From Micromonospora sp. WMMD1082 (GTDB taxonomy: Bacteria > Actinomycetota > Actinomycetes > Mycobacteriales > Micromonosporaceae): DNA of 64,000 bases. The DNA lies in NCBI RefSeq assembly GCF_029626175.1, contig NZ_JARUBM010000002.1:992001-1056000 (forward strand). Direction: 5' to 3'. Below are positions 35,084 through 47,051 of the stretch, one piece after another. The notes under the pieces are model-generated. The model ran no database searches. It was not told the origin of the DNA and saw only the letters and a program-made list of their open reading frames with translations. Numbering within the stretch: the stretch's first letter is position 1; each line of letters opens with the position of its first letter. The position numbers and the translations under genes are program-made.

Positions 35084-36247
35084 TCAGCCCTTGAGCAGCT
35101 GGCGGGCCATCACGATGCGCTGGACCTGGTTCGTCCCCTCGTAGATCTGAGTGATCTTGGCGTCGCGCATCATCCGCTCCACCGGGTAGTCCCGGGTGTA
35201 GCCGTAGCCGCCGAGCAGCTGCACCGCGTCGGTGGTGATCTCCATCGCCGCGTCCGAGGCGAAGCACTTGGCCGCCGCGCCGAAGTACGTCAGGTCGGCG
35301 TCGCCACGCTCGGACCGGCCGGCCGCCGCGTACGTCAGCTGCCGGGCCGCCTCCAGCTTCATCCCCATGTCGGCGAGCATGAACTGCACGCCCTGGAACT
35401 CGGCGACCGCCTTGCCGAACTGCTTGCGCTCGGCGACGTACCCCTTGGCGTAGTCGAGCGCGCCCTGGGCGATGCCCACGGCCTGCGCGGCGATGGTGAC
35501 CCGGGTGTGGTCCAGGGTCTTCATCGCGGTGGCGAAGCCGGTGCCCTCGGCGCCGATCATCCGGTCCGCCGGGATCCGGACATTGTCCAGGTAGACCTCG
35601 CGGGTCGGGGAGCCCTTGATGCCCAGCTTCTTCTCGGGCGCGCCGAAGCTGACCCCCGGGTCGGACTTCTCGACCACGAAGGCGGAGATGCCCCGGGACC
35701 GGGCGGTGGGGTCGGTCACCGCGAAGACGGTGTAGAACTCCGAGACACCGGCGTTGGTGATCCACCGCTTCACGCCGTTGAGCACCCAGTGATCGCCGTC
35801 ACGTACCGCCCGGGTCGTCATCGACGCCGCGTCACTGCCGGCCTCCGGCTCGGAGAGGCAGTACGAGAACATCGCCTCGCCGCTGGCGACCGGGGTCAGG
35901 TAGCGACGCTTGAGCTCGTCGGAGCCGGCGAGCAGCAGCGGCATCGTGCCGAGCTTGTTCACCGCCGGGATCAGTGAGGACGAGGCGCAGGCCCGTGCGA
36001 CCTCCTCGATCACGATCGCCGTGGCCAGCGCGTCCGCCCCGGCACCGCCGTACTCGACCGGGACGTGCGGCGCGTGGAAGTCGGCGGCACGCAGCGCGTC
36101 GTACGACGCCTTCGGGAACTCACCTGTCTCATCCGCCTCGGCGGCATGCGGAGCCACCTTCGCCGCACAGACCTCACGGACCGCTTCCCGGATCGCCTCG
36201 TGCTCCTCGGGCAACCGGTACGCGTCGAACGACTGCTCTGCGGCCAT
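35084..36247 (-). CDS. Acyl-CoA dehydrogenase
   Basis: 387 residues, GGGGAGGGG before the ATG. FAD/substrate signatures include YCLSEPEAGSDAASMTT, WITNAGVSEFYTVFA and the C-terminal LGGYGYTRDYPVERMMRDAK. The catalytic base glutamate is in QIYEGTNQVQR. Oxidises a short- or branched-chain acyl-CoA to the enoyl-CoA, passing electrons to ETF. It is a single gene here, so the exact chain specificity is not readable. Confidence 0.93.
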   Translation of the reverse strand: MAAEQSFDAYRLPEEHEAIREAVREVCAAKVAPHAAEADETGEFPKASYDALRAADFHAPHVPVEYGGAGADALATAIVIEEVARACASSSLIPAVNKLGTMPLLLAGSDELKRRYLTPVASGEAMFSYCLSEPEAGSDAASMTTRAVRDGDHWVLNGVKRWITNAGVSEFYTVFAVTDPTARSRGISAFVVEKSDPGVSFGAPEKKLGIKGSPTREVYLDNVRIPADRMIGAEGTGFATAMKTLDHTRVTIAAQAVGIAQGALDYAKGYVAERKQFGKAVAEFQGVQFMLADMGMKLEAARQLTYAAAGRSERGDADLTYFGAAAKCFASDAAMEITTDAVQLLGGYGYTRDYPVERMMRDAKITQIYEGTNQVQRIVMARQLLKG

Positions 36248-36338
36248 ATCGGCCCCTCCCCTTCGCCGCCAACATGCGCAATCTGTAGCGTGGTCATCCG
36301 GACGCCCACCGCGCAGACTTGAAGGATAACGGCCACAG

Positions 36339-36366
36339 TTCAGCTGATGTTACCGGCGCGTAGGCT
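36339..36366 (+). promoter_or_regulatory. Putative promoter of the UDP-glucose dehydrogenase gene
   Basis: TTCAGC and TAGGCT separated by 16 bp, giving an untranslated leader of about 130 nt before the GTG start. Match to the actinobacterial sigma-70 consensus is moderate. Confidence 0.4.
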
Positions 36367-36504
36367 GGGTCATGGCGGGGCGCCGGCGCCGCTCGGCGAT
36401 GATGGAAGACGGACAACGAACCACCCCCTCCGGCGCCCCGCCCTGGCGCCGCGACATGAACGCGACGCAGCCACGCGGCGCCCACGCGAGCGGAGAAGAC
36501 AGGC

Positions 36505-37932
36505 GTGACCATCCCGTACCCGAACACCCAGCCGGTGCCCGCCATCGCGGCGGTGGCACCTCCCTCGGGCGCCTCCCGGCCGCGGGTGACCTTCCTGGGC
36601 ACCGGCTACCTCGGCGCGACCTACGCCATCTGTTACGCCGAACTCGGCTACGAGGTGCTCGGTTTCGACGTCGACACGGACAAGATCGCCAAGCTCAACG
36701 CGGGCGAGGTGCCGATCCACGAGCCCGGCCTGGACGAGCTGCTCCGCCGCAACCTGGCCGCCGGCCGGCTGCGGTTCAGCACCGACATCGCCGAGACCGC
36801 CGACTTCGGCGACGTGCACTTCATCTGCGTCGGCACGCCGCAGCGCGCCGACGGGATGGGCGCCGACCTGTCGTACGTCGAGGCGTCGGTCACCCGCCTG
36901 GCCCAGCACCTGACCCGCAAGGCGCTGATCGTCGGCAAGTCCACCGTTCCGGTCGGCACCGCCGAATGGGTGGAGCAGCTGGTCGGCAAGCACAGCCAGA
37001 TCGACCTCGGCGTCGAGGTGGCCTGGAGTCCCGAGTTCCTCCAGGAGGGCTTCGCCGTCGACGACGTGCTGCGGCCCAACCGGATCGTGGTCGGGGTCAA
37101 GAGCGAGTGGGCCAACGGCATGCTGTACGCGGCCCACAAGGGCGTGTTCGACCTCGCCGCCACCGAGGACCGCGAGGTGCCCCTGGTGGTCACCGACTTC
37201 GCCACCGCGGAGCTGGTCAAGGTCGCCGCGAACGCCTTCCTCGCCACCAAGATCTCCTTCATCAACGCGATGGCCGAGGTCTGCGAGGCCTCCGGCGGCG
37301 ACGTCACCCAGCTGGCCCGGGCCATCGGCTACGACCCCCGCATCGGCAACCGCTTCCTACAGGCCGGGCTCGGCTTTGGCGGCGCCTGCCTGCCCAAGGA
37401 CATCCGCGCCTTCCAGGCCCGGGCACAGGAGTTGGGCGCCGGCGAGGCGCTGCGCTTCCTGCACGAGGTCGACCTGATCAACCTGCGCCGCCGGACGCGG
37501 GTCCTCCAGCTCGCCGCCGACCTGCTCGGCCGCCCCTCCGGCCCCGCCGGCCCGGACCTGTCCGGCACCCGGATCGCGGTGCTCGGCGCGACCTTCAAAC
37601 CCAACACCGACGACGTACGCGACGCGCCCGCACTCGCCGTCGCCGCGCTGCTGCACAAGGCCGGCGCCGACGTGCACGTCCACGACCCGCAGGGCATGGA
37701 GAACGCCCGCCGGGCGGTGCCGGAGCTGGTCTACGAACCCGACGTCACCGAGGCGGTGCGGGGCGCCGACCTGGTCTGCGTCCTCACCGAGTGGGCGGAC
37801 TTCCGCAACGCCGACCCCACCGCCCTCGGCGAGCTGGTCGCCGGCCGGCGGGTGGTCGACGCCCGCAACTGCCTCGACCCGGCACTGTGGACGCAGGCGG
37901 GGTGGGAGTATCGGGGGATGGGGCGACCCTAG
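36505..37932 (+). CDS. UDP-glucose/GDP-mannose dehydrogenase family protein
   Basis: 475 residues, GTG start with GGAGAAGACAGGC upstream. A Rossmann NAD site opens the enzyme (FLGTGYLGATYAICYAELGY). The middle domain carries SPEFLQEGFAVDD and the catalytic cysteine in LGFGGACLPKDIRAF. The C-terminal domain shows VLGATFKPNTDDVRDAPAL. It performs two-step oxidation of a nucleotide sugar, most likely UDP-glucose to UDP-glucuronate, for envelope polysaccharide. Specificity between UDP-Glc and GDP-Man is not settled by these motifs. Confidence 0.9.
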   Translation: MTIPYPNTQPVPAIAAVAPPSGASRPRVTFLGTGYLGATYAICYAELGYEVLGFDVDTDKIAKLNAGEVPIHEPGLDELLRRNLAAGRLRFSTDIAETADFGDVHFICVGTPQRADGMGADLSYVEASVTRLAQHLTRKALIVGKSTVPVGTAEWVEQLVGKHSQIDLGVEVAWSPEFLQEGFAVDDVLRPNRIVVGVKSEWANGMLYAAHKGVFDLAATEDREVPLVVTDFATAELVKVAANAFLATKISFINAMAEVCEASGGDVTQLARAIGYDPRIGNRFLQAGLGFGGACLPKDIRAFQARAQELGAGEALRFLHEVDLINLRRRTRVLQLAADLLGRPSGPAGPDLSGTRIAVLGATFKPNTDDVRDAPALAVAALLHKAGADVHVHDPQGMENARRAVPELVYEPDVTEAVRGADLVCVLTEWADFRNADPTALGELVAGRRVVDARNCLDPALWTQAGWEYRGMGRP

Positions 37933-38045
37933 GTTGGGGTGACCTGGCCCAGTCTGGTGAGTGACCCGCCGACGGTGGTCGAATTCCGGGGCTGCATTGG
38001 GCATGCTGCGACAGTGGAAATCCACACTGCGGGTGGAGGGGTGTC

Positions 38046-41000
38046 GTGGCGACCTTTCAGTGCTCCTCGTGCGACCGGGAGATCAAGCCGGCCGTCCGCT
38101 GCCCGCACTGCGGCGCCCATCAGCCACAGTGGTCCGAGCACCTGGCGGAGATCGAGCGGTCCATCGCGGAGATGAAGGCCCGCGAGGCCGCCATCGCCAG
38201 CGAACAGCGGCAACTCGCCTCCAAGATGCAGGCCGCACTCTTCCAGCGGGACACCCTCGCGCACGCCGGTAACGCCGGCGAGGACCGTACCGGCCAGGCC
38301 GCCCGGCCCCGCCGGGTGCTGCGCCGCCGATCGCCGCGCCGCCCGTCGGGCGACGGCACCGCCGCACCGCGTCGCCCGGCGGCCGGCAACGCACCACCGC
38401 CACCACCACCGCCTCGGGTGCCCCGGCAGGGCGCCACCATCGACGCGGACGATCCCGTACCACCCGTCTGGCTGGACGCCGACGACCCGGAGCACCCGCC
38501 GGAGGCCTCCTCACGGGAGGTGCAGAACATCCCGCTCGGCCTCGGCGCGCTGTTGCTCGGTGTCGCCGCGGTGGTCTTCGCCGTGGTCGCCACCAGCTCG
38601 ATGGACGCGCTGACCCGCCTCGGCATCCTGCTGCTCGCGACCGTGCTCATGCTGCTCGCGCCGCCGGTGCTGGTCCGACGCGGGCTGACCTCCACCGCCG
38701 AGACCATCTCCGCGGTGGGCCTGCTCCTGGTGCCCCTCGCGGGGTACGCGTTGTGGACCGTGGACCGGATCGGCAACGGCGCCGCCTCCGGTGCGGTCTT
38801 CGCCGGGGTGATCTTCGCGGTGACCGCCGCCGTCTCCGTCGCCTACGCGGGGTGGACCAGGCTGCGGGCACCCCGGTTCGCCACCGTACTGGCCGCGCAG
38901 CCGGTGGTGCCGCTGCTGGCATACGACCGGATCACCGGCCCGGCCGGCTGGGCGCTGGTGCTGACGGTGGTGGCCCTGCTCGACCTGTGGCTGGCCCGCT
39001 CCCCGGTCACCGTGGAACAGCCGCTCACCGAGGTCCCGACCGCGCCCGCCCGGACGAACGCGCCCCGGCAACGGCAGGCCGAGGGGAGGCCCGAGGCCGC
39101 GCCGGAGGAGTCCGGCGAGTTGCTGGACCTCACTCCGGGGACCGCGGCGGTGCCGCCGAGCCGACCGGTGCCGGGGCTGCGGGAACTGACCTGGGCGCTG
39201 CACGGCGTGGCGGTCGCGGTCGCCCTGGCGTACGCGGTGACCGCCCTGCTGCGGACCACCACCGTGACGGACGCGACCGGCGCCGGGCTGGTGCTGCTCC
39301 TCGCCGCCGCCGTCTGCCTGGCCGGCACGCTGATGCTCCGCCGCCCACCCCTGCCCGACCTGGGCGCGGGCGTGCTCACCCTCGCCGTGATCGGCGCCCT
39401 GGGCCGGATCGCCTCGGTGGCGCTGCCCGGCCGCGCGCTGCTGCTGATCGCGGCCGTCATCACGGTCACCGGTCTCGCGGTACGTGCGGTACCCGAGTCC
39501 GCCCGCCGCGGCCCACAGCTGGCCTCCGCGGTGGCGCTCACGGTCAGCGGAGTGGTGGTCGCCGGCAGCGCCCTGCGCGCCGGGCTCGCCCCGGTACAGG
39601 CGGCGCTGCCGGCCTGGGCGGCGGATCTCGACCGGTACCCGGCCGAACTGGCCGCCGCGGTGGGACCGGCCGCCGGGCAGCTCGCCGCCAGCGCCTTCCT
39701 GCTGACCGTGGCCGCGGTGCTGGCCCTGCCACCGGAGATCCGCCGCGAGTTCGCGGTGACCGGCGCCGCGCTGACCGCACTCGCCGTACCGGCCTCCTTC
39801 GGGTTGGCCTGGACGTGGGCGCCGTGGCCGATGGTGCTGGCCGCGATCGGCATCGGCGCGACCGGACTGTCCGCCCGCACCGCCCGGGCCGCGCTGGCGC
39901 ACGCGGTCGCCGCCGCCGTCGTCGGCCTGGCCGGTGCCGGCGCATCCCTGACCCGTCCGGCGTTGACCGCCGCCGTGCTGCTCAGCATCGTCGTGGCCGG
40001 CGCGCTGATCGCCGCCGCCCCCCGGATCCGGCTCGCCCCGGCGCCGGCGGACACGGTCTCGGCCTGGGCCGCCGGCGGCGCCGCCTTCGCGCTGCCCGGA
40101 GCGGTGGCCGCCTTCGTCGCCGCCACCCTGCCGGTCGACGCCACGCCGACCCCGGCGAGCCTGCGCGAGGCGACCGTGCCGGTGCTGGCGGCCAGCTTCC
40201 TCGCCGTCTGCGTCACCCTCGGTTACGCCGCGATCGTGCAGGTGTCGCAACGCCAGATCCCGGTACCGCTGTCGGTGGGTACCGGCCTCGGTGCGCTGGC
40301 GGTGGCCGCTGCCGCGTTCGGCGCACCGGGCGCCACCGTGGCCGACGCCTGGGTCGGCGCGCTGCTGCTGGTCTCTGCGGTGCTGCTCTTCCTGGCCCCC
40401 TCGATCGACACCGGCCGCCGCTCCGACCTGACCCTGGACGGCTCCGACCTGGCGGCCGCCGCGGTGACCGCCGCGCTGGTCGCCACCCTGCTGCGGATCG
40501 GCGCGGTGCTCGCGCCGGGCGGGCAGCTCGCCGTCGCCGCCGCCCTGGTCCTGCTGGTCGCCGTGGCGGCACGGGCGATGCCCGAGCAGTGGCGGCGCGG
40601 ACCGGTCCTCGGTCTCACGGTCGGCGGCGTGCTGATCGGGCTGCTGGCCGGCTGGATGGCCCTGCGCGGAGGCGTCGGGGTGCTGGCCACCCCCGGCCCC
40701 ATCTGGAACGGTGATCTCAGCGGCTGGCCGGCCGCACCGACCGGCGGCGCCACCTGGCAGGGCCCGATCGCCCTGGCGCTGCTCGCGGTCGCCGCGGGCA
40801 TCCTGCTGCCCCCGCCCTGGCGCTACGACGTGGCCGGCGTGGCGGTCGTGCTCGCCACCATCGGCGCTCCCGCCGCGTTCGACCTCTCGTGGTGGTCGCC
40901 GGTCCTGATCGGTGGCATGGTCGCCACGATCTTCGGGATGGCCGCGGTCGCCTCGTTCGACCCCCGGGCGGCGCTGTCCCGGATCACGGTGGCCGGGGTG

Positions 41001-42980
41001 GTCGCGCTGCACGCGGCCGGCGCCGGCCTGGTGCGGCCGTGGACCACCGCGCTGGCCCTGGGCAGCATCGTGTTGATCGGTGCGGTGGTCGCGGCGCTGG
41101 CCCGGAACATGGCCGTACCGCTCGTCGAGGACATCGACGCGGACGGGATGCCACCGCACCTGGCGCAGATCGGCGGTGCGGCGGTCGGTGCGGCGTTGCT
41201 GGCGCTGCCGGGTGCCACGGCCGCCCTCGCCGCCGAGTTCGGCCACTCGCCCCAGGTGGTGCTGACCGCCGGCCTGGCCGCGTCCAGCCTCGGCCTGGCC
41301 GCGGTGGCGACGGCCCGCCGGCAGGTGCCGCAGTACCTGCCCTGGGCCAGTGCCGGGGTGGTCGGCGGCGCGACCGTGACCGCGCTCGCCGCCCTACTCG
41401 TCCACCTGCCGGTCGGCGTCTACGCCGCGGCGGCGGCCCTACTCGGTGTGCTCGCCGAACTGGTCCGGGCGGCCACCGAGCCGCCAGCCGGCGCGGCCCA
41501 GCCGGTCCGCCGGTGGTCGGTGCTGCTGGACGGGGCGCTGCGCCGGCTGCCGGACGATGCCGGGCGCCGCCGGTGGCGGGTGAGCCCGGCCGCCGGGACG
41601 CTGGCCGCCGCCGCCCTGCCGACCATTCTGGCGCTGGTCTCCATCACCCCGGCACTGGTGGCGGCGCTGATCCATCCGCACCGCACGCTCGCCAGCGTCT
41701 GGCAGGGGCCACCACCGGAGCTGCTCACCCCGCCACCGGCCGCGGCCAACCCGACCCACGTGCTCACCGCGCTGCTGCTCACCGCGACGGCGGCCCTGGC
41801 GGCCATCGGGTTCAGCGCCGGTCGCCGGTCCCGGGCCGTGCCGGTGGTCCTGCCCGGCGCCGCCGTGACCCTGCTAATCGCCCCGATCGCGCTGGGCGGC
41901 GGCTGGCCGGCGAGCACCCTCTCCGCGCTGGCCGTGTTCACCATCTCGATGTTGGGGCTGGCGCTGACGCCACCCCCGCCCCTGGTGGAGCCGGCCCGCT
42001 CCCTGCGGCTGGCCCGCGTACTCGTCTTCGTGATCGGGCTGGCGGCCGGCGGCGCGGGCCTCGCCGGCAGCCTCGCCACCCGGGAGCTGACCCTGTTCAC
42101 CCTCGGCGGTGCGGTCGGGGTCGGCCTGGCGGCGGCGCTGCACGGCATCACCTCCCGGGCCCGCCTCCTCGGCTGGCTGTTCGCCTCGCTGATGGCGCAG
42201 CTGTTCGTGCTCACCGCCGGCCTGGTCGCCGGGCTCGCCGCGGTCTCGTCGGCGTTCGGGGTGCTGGCGGTCGGCGCGGCGTTGCAGGTCTTCGCCGCCA
42301 CCCTGCCCCGGCTACGCCGCCCGGAGGCACAACGCGAGGCGGCGACCGTGGAATGGAGCGGACACGCCGCCGCGCTGATCGCCCTGGCGCTGGCCTTCGA
42401 CTCGCCCCGGCACATCGCCGCGCTGCTCGCCGCCTGGGGCGCGGTCCTGGGTCTCGCGGCGACCCGACCCGGTCGCCGGCCGGTGGAGCGACGCATCCTG
42501 TTCTGGGCGGTGGTGATCTGCGAGATCACCGCCTGGTGGATCCTGATGTGGGTCGCCGACGTGGCACTGCCCGAGGCGTACACGCTGCCGTTCGCCGCGC
42601 TGGCGTTGCTGGTCGGCGTGCTGGAGCTGCGCCAGCGGCCCGACCTGAGCAGCTGGGTGGCGTACGGGCCGGCGCTGATCGCCGCCTTCGTGCCGACCCT
42701 GGCGATCGTGCTGGCCACCGATTCGAGCACCCTTCGTCAGGTGCTCCTGCTGCTCGGCGCGGTCGCCGTGCTGGTCTTCGGTTCGATGAGCCAGCAGCAG
42801 GCCCCGGTCATCGTCGGCGCGGTGGTCACCGCCATCGCGGCGGTGCACGCGCTGTTCAGCCTCGGACCGTGGCTGGCGCTGATCCCGGTCGGCTTCCTGC
42901 TGCTAATCCTCGGCGCCAGCAACGAGCGCCGCCGCCGCGCCCAGGAACGCCTCCAGACCGCCCTGCGCGGCATGCGCTGA
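38046..42980 (+). CDS. Giant polytopic membrane protein with N-terminal zinc ribbon (SCO7613-like)
   Basis: 1644 residues, GTG start with GGAGGGG upstream. Residues 5-24 form a zinc ribbon ([18 protein letters not shown]). A charged, probably coiled-coil segment (~30-65) and a Pro-rich linker follow. From ~160 to the end there are several dozen Ala/Val/Leu helices in repeated blocks, each containing a transmembrane run and an RR-type positive loop. This matches SCO7613 C-terminal-domain membrane proteins of actinomycetes, whose role is unknown. Internal duplication of the helix blocks is evident from recurring patterns such as GPLVG-like turns. Not an operon member: 113 bp after the dehydrogenase. 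Confidence 0.88.
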   Translation: MATFQCSSCDREIKPAVRCPHCGAHQPQWSEHLAEIERSIAEMKAREAAIASEQRQLASKMQAALFQRDTLAHAGNAGEDRTGQAARPRRVLRRRSPRRPSGDGTAAPRRPAAGNAPPPPPPPRVPRQGATIDADDPVPPVWLDADDPEHPPEASSREVQNIPLGLGALLLGVAAVVFAVVATSSMDALTRLGILLLATVLMLLAPPVLVRRGLTSTAETISAVGLLLVPLAGYALWTVDRIGNGAASGAVFAGVIFAVTAAVSVAYAGWTRLRAPRFATVLAAQPVVPLLAYDRITGPAGWALVLTVVALLDLWLARSPVTVEQPLTEVPTAPARTNAPRQRQAEGRPEAAPEESGELLDLTPGTAAVPPSRPVPGLRELTWALHGVAVAVALAYAVTALLRTTTVTDATGAGLVLLLAAAVCLAGTLMLRRPPLPDLGAGVLTLAVIGALGRIASVALPGRALLLIAAVITVTGLAVRAVPESARRGPQLASAVALTVSGVVVAGSALRAGLAPVQAALPAWAADLDRYPAELAAAVGPAAGQLAASAFLLTVAAVLALPPEIRREFAVTGAALTALAVPASFGLAWTWAPWPMVLAAIGIGATGLSARTARAALAHAVAAAVVGLAGAGASLTRPALTAAVLLSIVVAGALIAAAPRIRLAPAPADTVSAWAAGGAAFALPGAVAAFVAATLPVDATPTPASLREATVPVLAASFLAVCVTLGYAAIVQVSQRQIPVPLSVGTGLGALAVAAAAFGAPGATVADAWVGALLLVSAVLLFLAPSIDTGRRSDLTLDGSDLAAAAVTAALVATLLRIGAVLAPGGQLAVAAALVLLVAVAARAMPEQWRRGPVLGLTVGGVLIGLLAGWMALRGGVGVLATPGPIWNGDLSGWPAAPTGGATWQGPIALALLAVAAGILLPPPWRYDVAGVAVVLATIGAPAAFDLSWWSPVLIGGMVATIFGMAAVASFDPRAALSRITVAGVVALHAAGAGLVRPWTTALALGSIVLIGAVVAALARNMAVPLVEDIDADGMPPHLAQIGGAAVGAALLALPGATAALAAEFGHSPQVVLTAGLAASSLGLAAVATARRQVPQYLPWASAGVVGGATVTALAALLVHLPVGVYAAAAALLGVLAELVRAATEPPAGAAQPVRRWSVLLDGALRRLPDDAGRRRWRVSPAAGTLAAAALPTILALVSITPALVAALIHPHRTLASVWQGPPPELLTPPPAAANPTHVLTALLLTATAALAAIGFSAGRRSRAVPVVLPGAAVTLLIAPIALGGGWPASTLSALAVFTISMLGLALTPPPPLVEPARSLRLARVLVFVIGLAAGGAGLAGSLATRELTLFTLGGAVGVGLAAALHGITSRARLLGWLFASLMAQLFVLTAGLVAGLAAVSSAFGVLAVGAALQVFAATLPRLRRPEAQREAATVEWSGHAAALIALALAFDSPRHIAALLAAWGAVLGLAATRPGRRPVERRILFWAVVICEITAWWILMWVADVALPEAYTLPFAALALLVGVLELRQRPDLSSWVAYGPALIAAFVPTLAIVLATDSSTLRQVLLLLGAVAVLVFGSMSQQQAPVIVGAVVTAIAAVHALFSLGPWLALIPVGFLLLILGASNERRRRAQERLQTALRGMR

Positions 42981-43008
42981 GGCGCAGGGGTGGCCGCCAG
43001 CGCCCGGC

Positions 43009-43500
43009 TCAGGCCAGGGAGGCGCGCAGCGCCGCGTCCTTCTCCGCGACCAGTTGCTCCAGGTCCGCCTGGTACGCCGACATCCGGTCGAGCAGGGTGC
43101 GGTCGGCGGCGGCCAGGATACGGACGGCGAGCAGCCCGGCGTTGCGGGCGTTGCCGATCGACACGGTGGCCACCGGCACGCCGGCCGGCATCTGCACGAT
43201 GGACAGCAGCGAGTCCATGCCGTCAAGGTGCGTCAACGGCACCGGCACGCCGATCACCGGCAGCGGCGTCACCGAGGCGACCATGCCGGGCAGCGCCGCC
43301 GCCCCACCGGCCCCGGCGATGATCACCTTGAGGCCACGGTCGGCGGCGGCCCGGCCGTAGTCGATCATCTTCACCGGCGTACGGTGCGCGGAGACCACCT
43401 CCACGTCGTACGGCACCTCGAACTCGGCGAGCACCTCAGCGGCGGCCTTCATGGTCGGCCAGTCCGAGTCGCTGCCCATGATCACACCAACGGTGCTCAC
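43009..43500 (-). CDS. purE: 5-(carboxyamino)imidazole ribonucleotide mutase
   Basis: 163 residues from the GTG preceded by GGAGGAG. Class I PurE signatures are present: [42 protein letters not shown]. Rearranges N5-CAIR to CAIR in purine synthesis, taking its substrate from PurK encoded immediately upstream. The 50-bp spacer contains a copy of a dispersed CGTTCGC-ACTGCGG-type repeat also found before potC. Confidence 0.95.
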   Translation of the reverse strand: MSTVGVIMGSDSDWPTMKAAAEVLAEFEVPYDVEVVSAHRTPVKMIDYGRAAADRGLKVIIAGAGGAAALPGMVASVTPLPVIGVPVPLTHLDGMDSLLSIVQMPAGVPVATVSIGNARNAGLLAVRILAAADRTLLDRMSAYQADLEQLVAEKDAALRASLA

Positions 43501-43550
43501 CCGGTCTCCTCCTTCGTTCGCCACTGCGGCTCGCACCGGCTCGCTCGCCC

Positions 43551-44729
43551 TCATTCGCCGTGGCGCAGCCAGCGGACCGCCCGGGCGGCGCGGGCGCGTA
43601 CCTCGTCCAGCTCGTCGCCGAGCACCGTGACGTGGCCGATCTTGCGACCGGAGCGCAGCTGCTTGCCGTACAGGTGCACCCGGGCGGTGGGCTCGGCGGC
43701 GAAGAGGTGGTGCAGCCGTTCGTCGAGCGGCATGCCGCCCGGCTCGCCACCGAGCACGTTGGCCATCACCACCACCGGCGCGGTCAGCGAGGTGTCGCCC
43801 ATCGGGTAGTCCAGCACCGCCCGCAGGTGCTGCTCGAACTGCGACGTCCGGGCGCCCTCGATGGTCCAGTGCCCGGAGTTGTGCGGGCGCATCGCCAGCT
43901 CGTTGACCACGACCCGGCTGCCGCCCGGCGCCGTCGGGTCGGCCACCTCGAACAGCTCCACCGCCAGCAGGCCCACCACACCGAGCGCGGTGGCCAGGTC
44001 GATGGCGAGCTGCTGCGCGGAGACCGCCAACTCCTCCGGCAGGCCGGGCGCGGGTGCCAGCACCTCGACACAGATCCCGTCCCGCTGCACCGTCTCCACC
44101 ACCGGGTAGACCGCGACCTGGCCGAACGGCGAGCGCGCCACCTGCACGGCCAGTTCCCGGCGCAGCGCCACCCGCTCCTCGACGATGAGCGTCGTACCGC
44201 CGGCGAGCAGCGTCCGGACCAGGTCGTCGGCGTGTGCGGCGTCGGTGACCGGCCAGACCCCCCGCCCGTCGTACCCGCCACGGGCCGCCTTGAGCACGAC
44301 CGGCCAGCCCACCTCGTCACCGAAGCCGACCAGGTCGGCGGGGACCGCCACGGGCCGCCACCTCGGGTTCGGCGCGCCCAGCGCACCGAGCCGCTCCCGC
44401 ATCACCTGCTTGTCCTGCGCGTGCACCAGGGCATCGGCGGGCGGGAACAGCTTCACCCCCTCGTCGGTCAGCGCGCGGATGTGCTCGGTCGGGACGTGCT
44501 CGTGGTCGAAGGTGACCACGTCGCAGCCCTTGGCGAAGGTGCGCAGCGCGGCGAGGTCGGTGTGGTCGCCGTACTGGACGTCGGCGGCGACCAGGGCCGC
44601 GCCGTCGTCCGGCGTGAGCGCGAGCACACGCAGCGACTGGCCGAGGGAGATGGCGGCCTGGTGGGTCATCCGGGCCAGTTGGCCGCCGCCCACCATGCCG
44701 ACAACAGGCAGACCGATACGGGAGTCCAT
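43551..44729 (-). CDS. purK: 5-(carboxyamino)imidazole ribonucleotide synthase
   Basis: 392 residues. The ATP-grasp enzyme opens [19 protein letters not shown] and includes [34 protein letters not shown] and MANVLGG, all typical of PurK. Converts AIR, bicarbonate and ATP to N5-CAIR. It begins with a possible leaderless start: TAGGCT lies 9 nt before the ATG. Forms an operon with purE. Confidence 0.95.
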   Translation of the reverse strand: MDSRIGLPVVGMVGGGQLARMTHQAAISLGQSLRVLALTPDDGAALVAADVQYGDHTDLAALRTFAKGCDVVTFDHEHVPTEHIRALTDEGVKLFPPADALVHAQDKQVMRERLGALGAPNPRWRPVAVPADLVGFGDEVGWPVVLKAARGGYDGRGVWPVTDAAHADDLVRTLLAGGTTLIVEERVALRRELAVQVARSPFGQVAVYPVVETVQRDGICVEVLAPAPGLPEELAVSAQQLAIDLATALGVVGLLAVELFEVADPTAPGGSRVVVNELAMRPHNSGHWTIEGARTSQFEQHLRAVLDYPMGDTSLTAPVVVMANVLGGEPGGMPLDERLHHLFAAEPTARVHLYGKQLRSGRKIGHVTVLGDELDEVRARAARAVRWLRHGE

Positions 44730-44780
44730 AGCGGCGCCAGCCTATCCGGGCCGGTCACGGCGTCCACCGGCGGATCCGGC

Positions 44781-46820
<2,040 letters not shown>

Positions 46821-46896
46821 CCGACGACCATATCCAGCACCCCGCGCGGCGGCATGTCCTCCTTCGAGAGAGCGCCGGGGCCAACTAATCGTCCCA

Positions 46897-46926
46897 TTGA
46901 CATGAAGTGTGCGGACGCCGTACCGT
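46897..46926 (+). promoter_or_regulatory. Sigma-70-like promoter of the three-gene membrane/nucleosidase module
   Basis: TTGACA (46897-46902) and TACCGT (46921-46926) separated by 18 bp in an AT-richer stretch. The TTGACA match is perfect, rare in this window, and it faces the module beginning at 47052. Confidence 0.55.
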
Positions 46927-47051
46927 CACTTATCGTCTAACTAACACAAAGAGTGTCGCCACGCGGTCGACGACGACCACGGGGCGGCCCGCCCCTCCCC
47001 CAGATCACCCCCACGGGCCCCTCCGGCTCACGACCGCCTGGACGGAACGCC

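Noticed and set aside
36372..37964. Overlapping frame starting at an ATG just after TAGGCT, as if leaderless
   Set aside because: Out of frame with the clear NAD-dependent dehydrogenase gene and composed of Arg/Gly-rich shadow sequence; the leader is more likely untranslated.
38511..41246. Very long open frame antisense to the giant membrane protein
   Set aside because: Composition is Arg/Gly/Gln-rich with no recognisable domain; it is a by-product of codon bias on the other strand.
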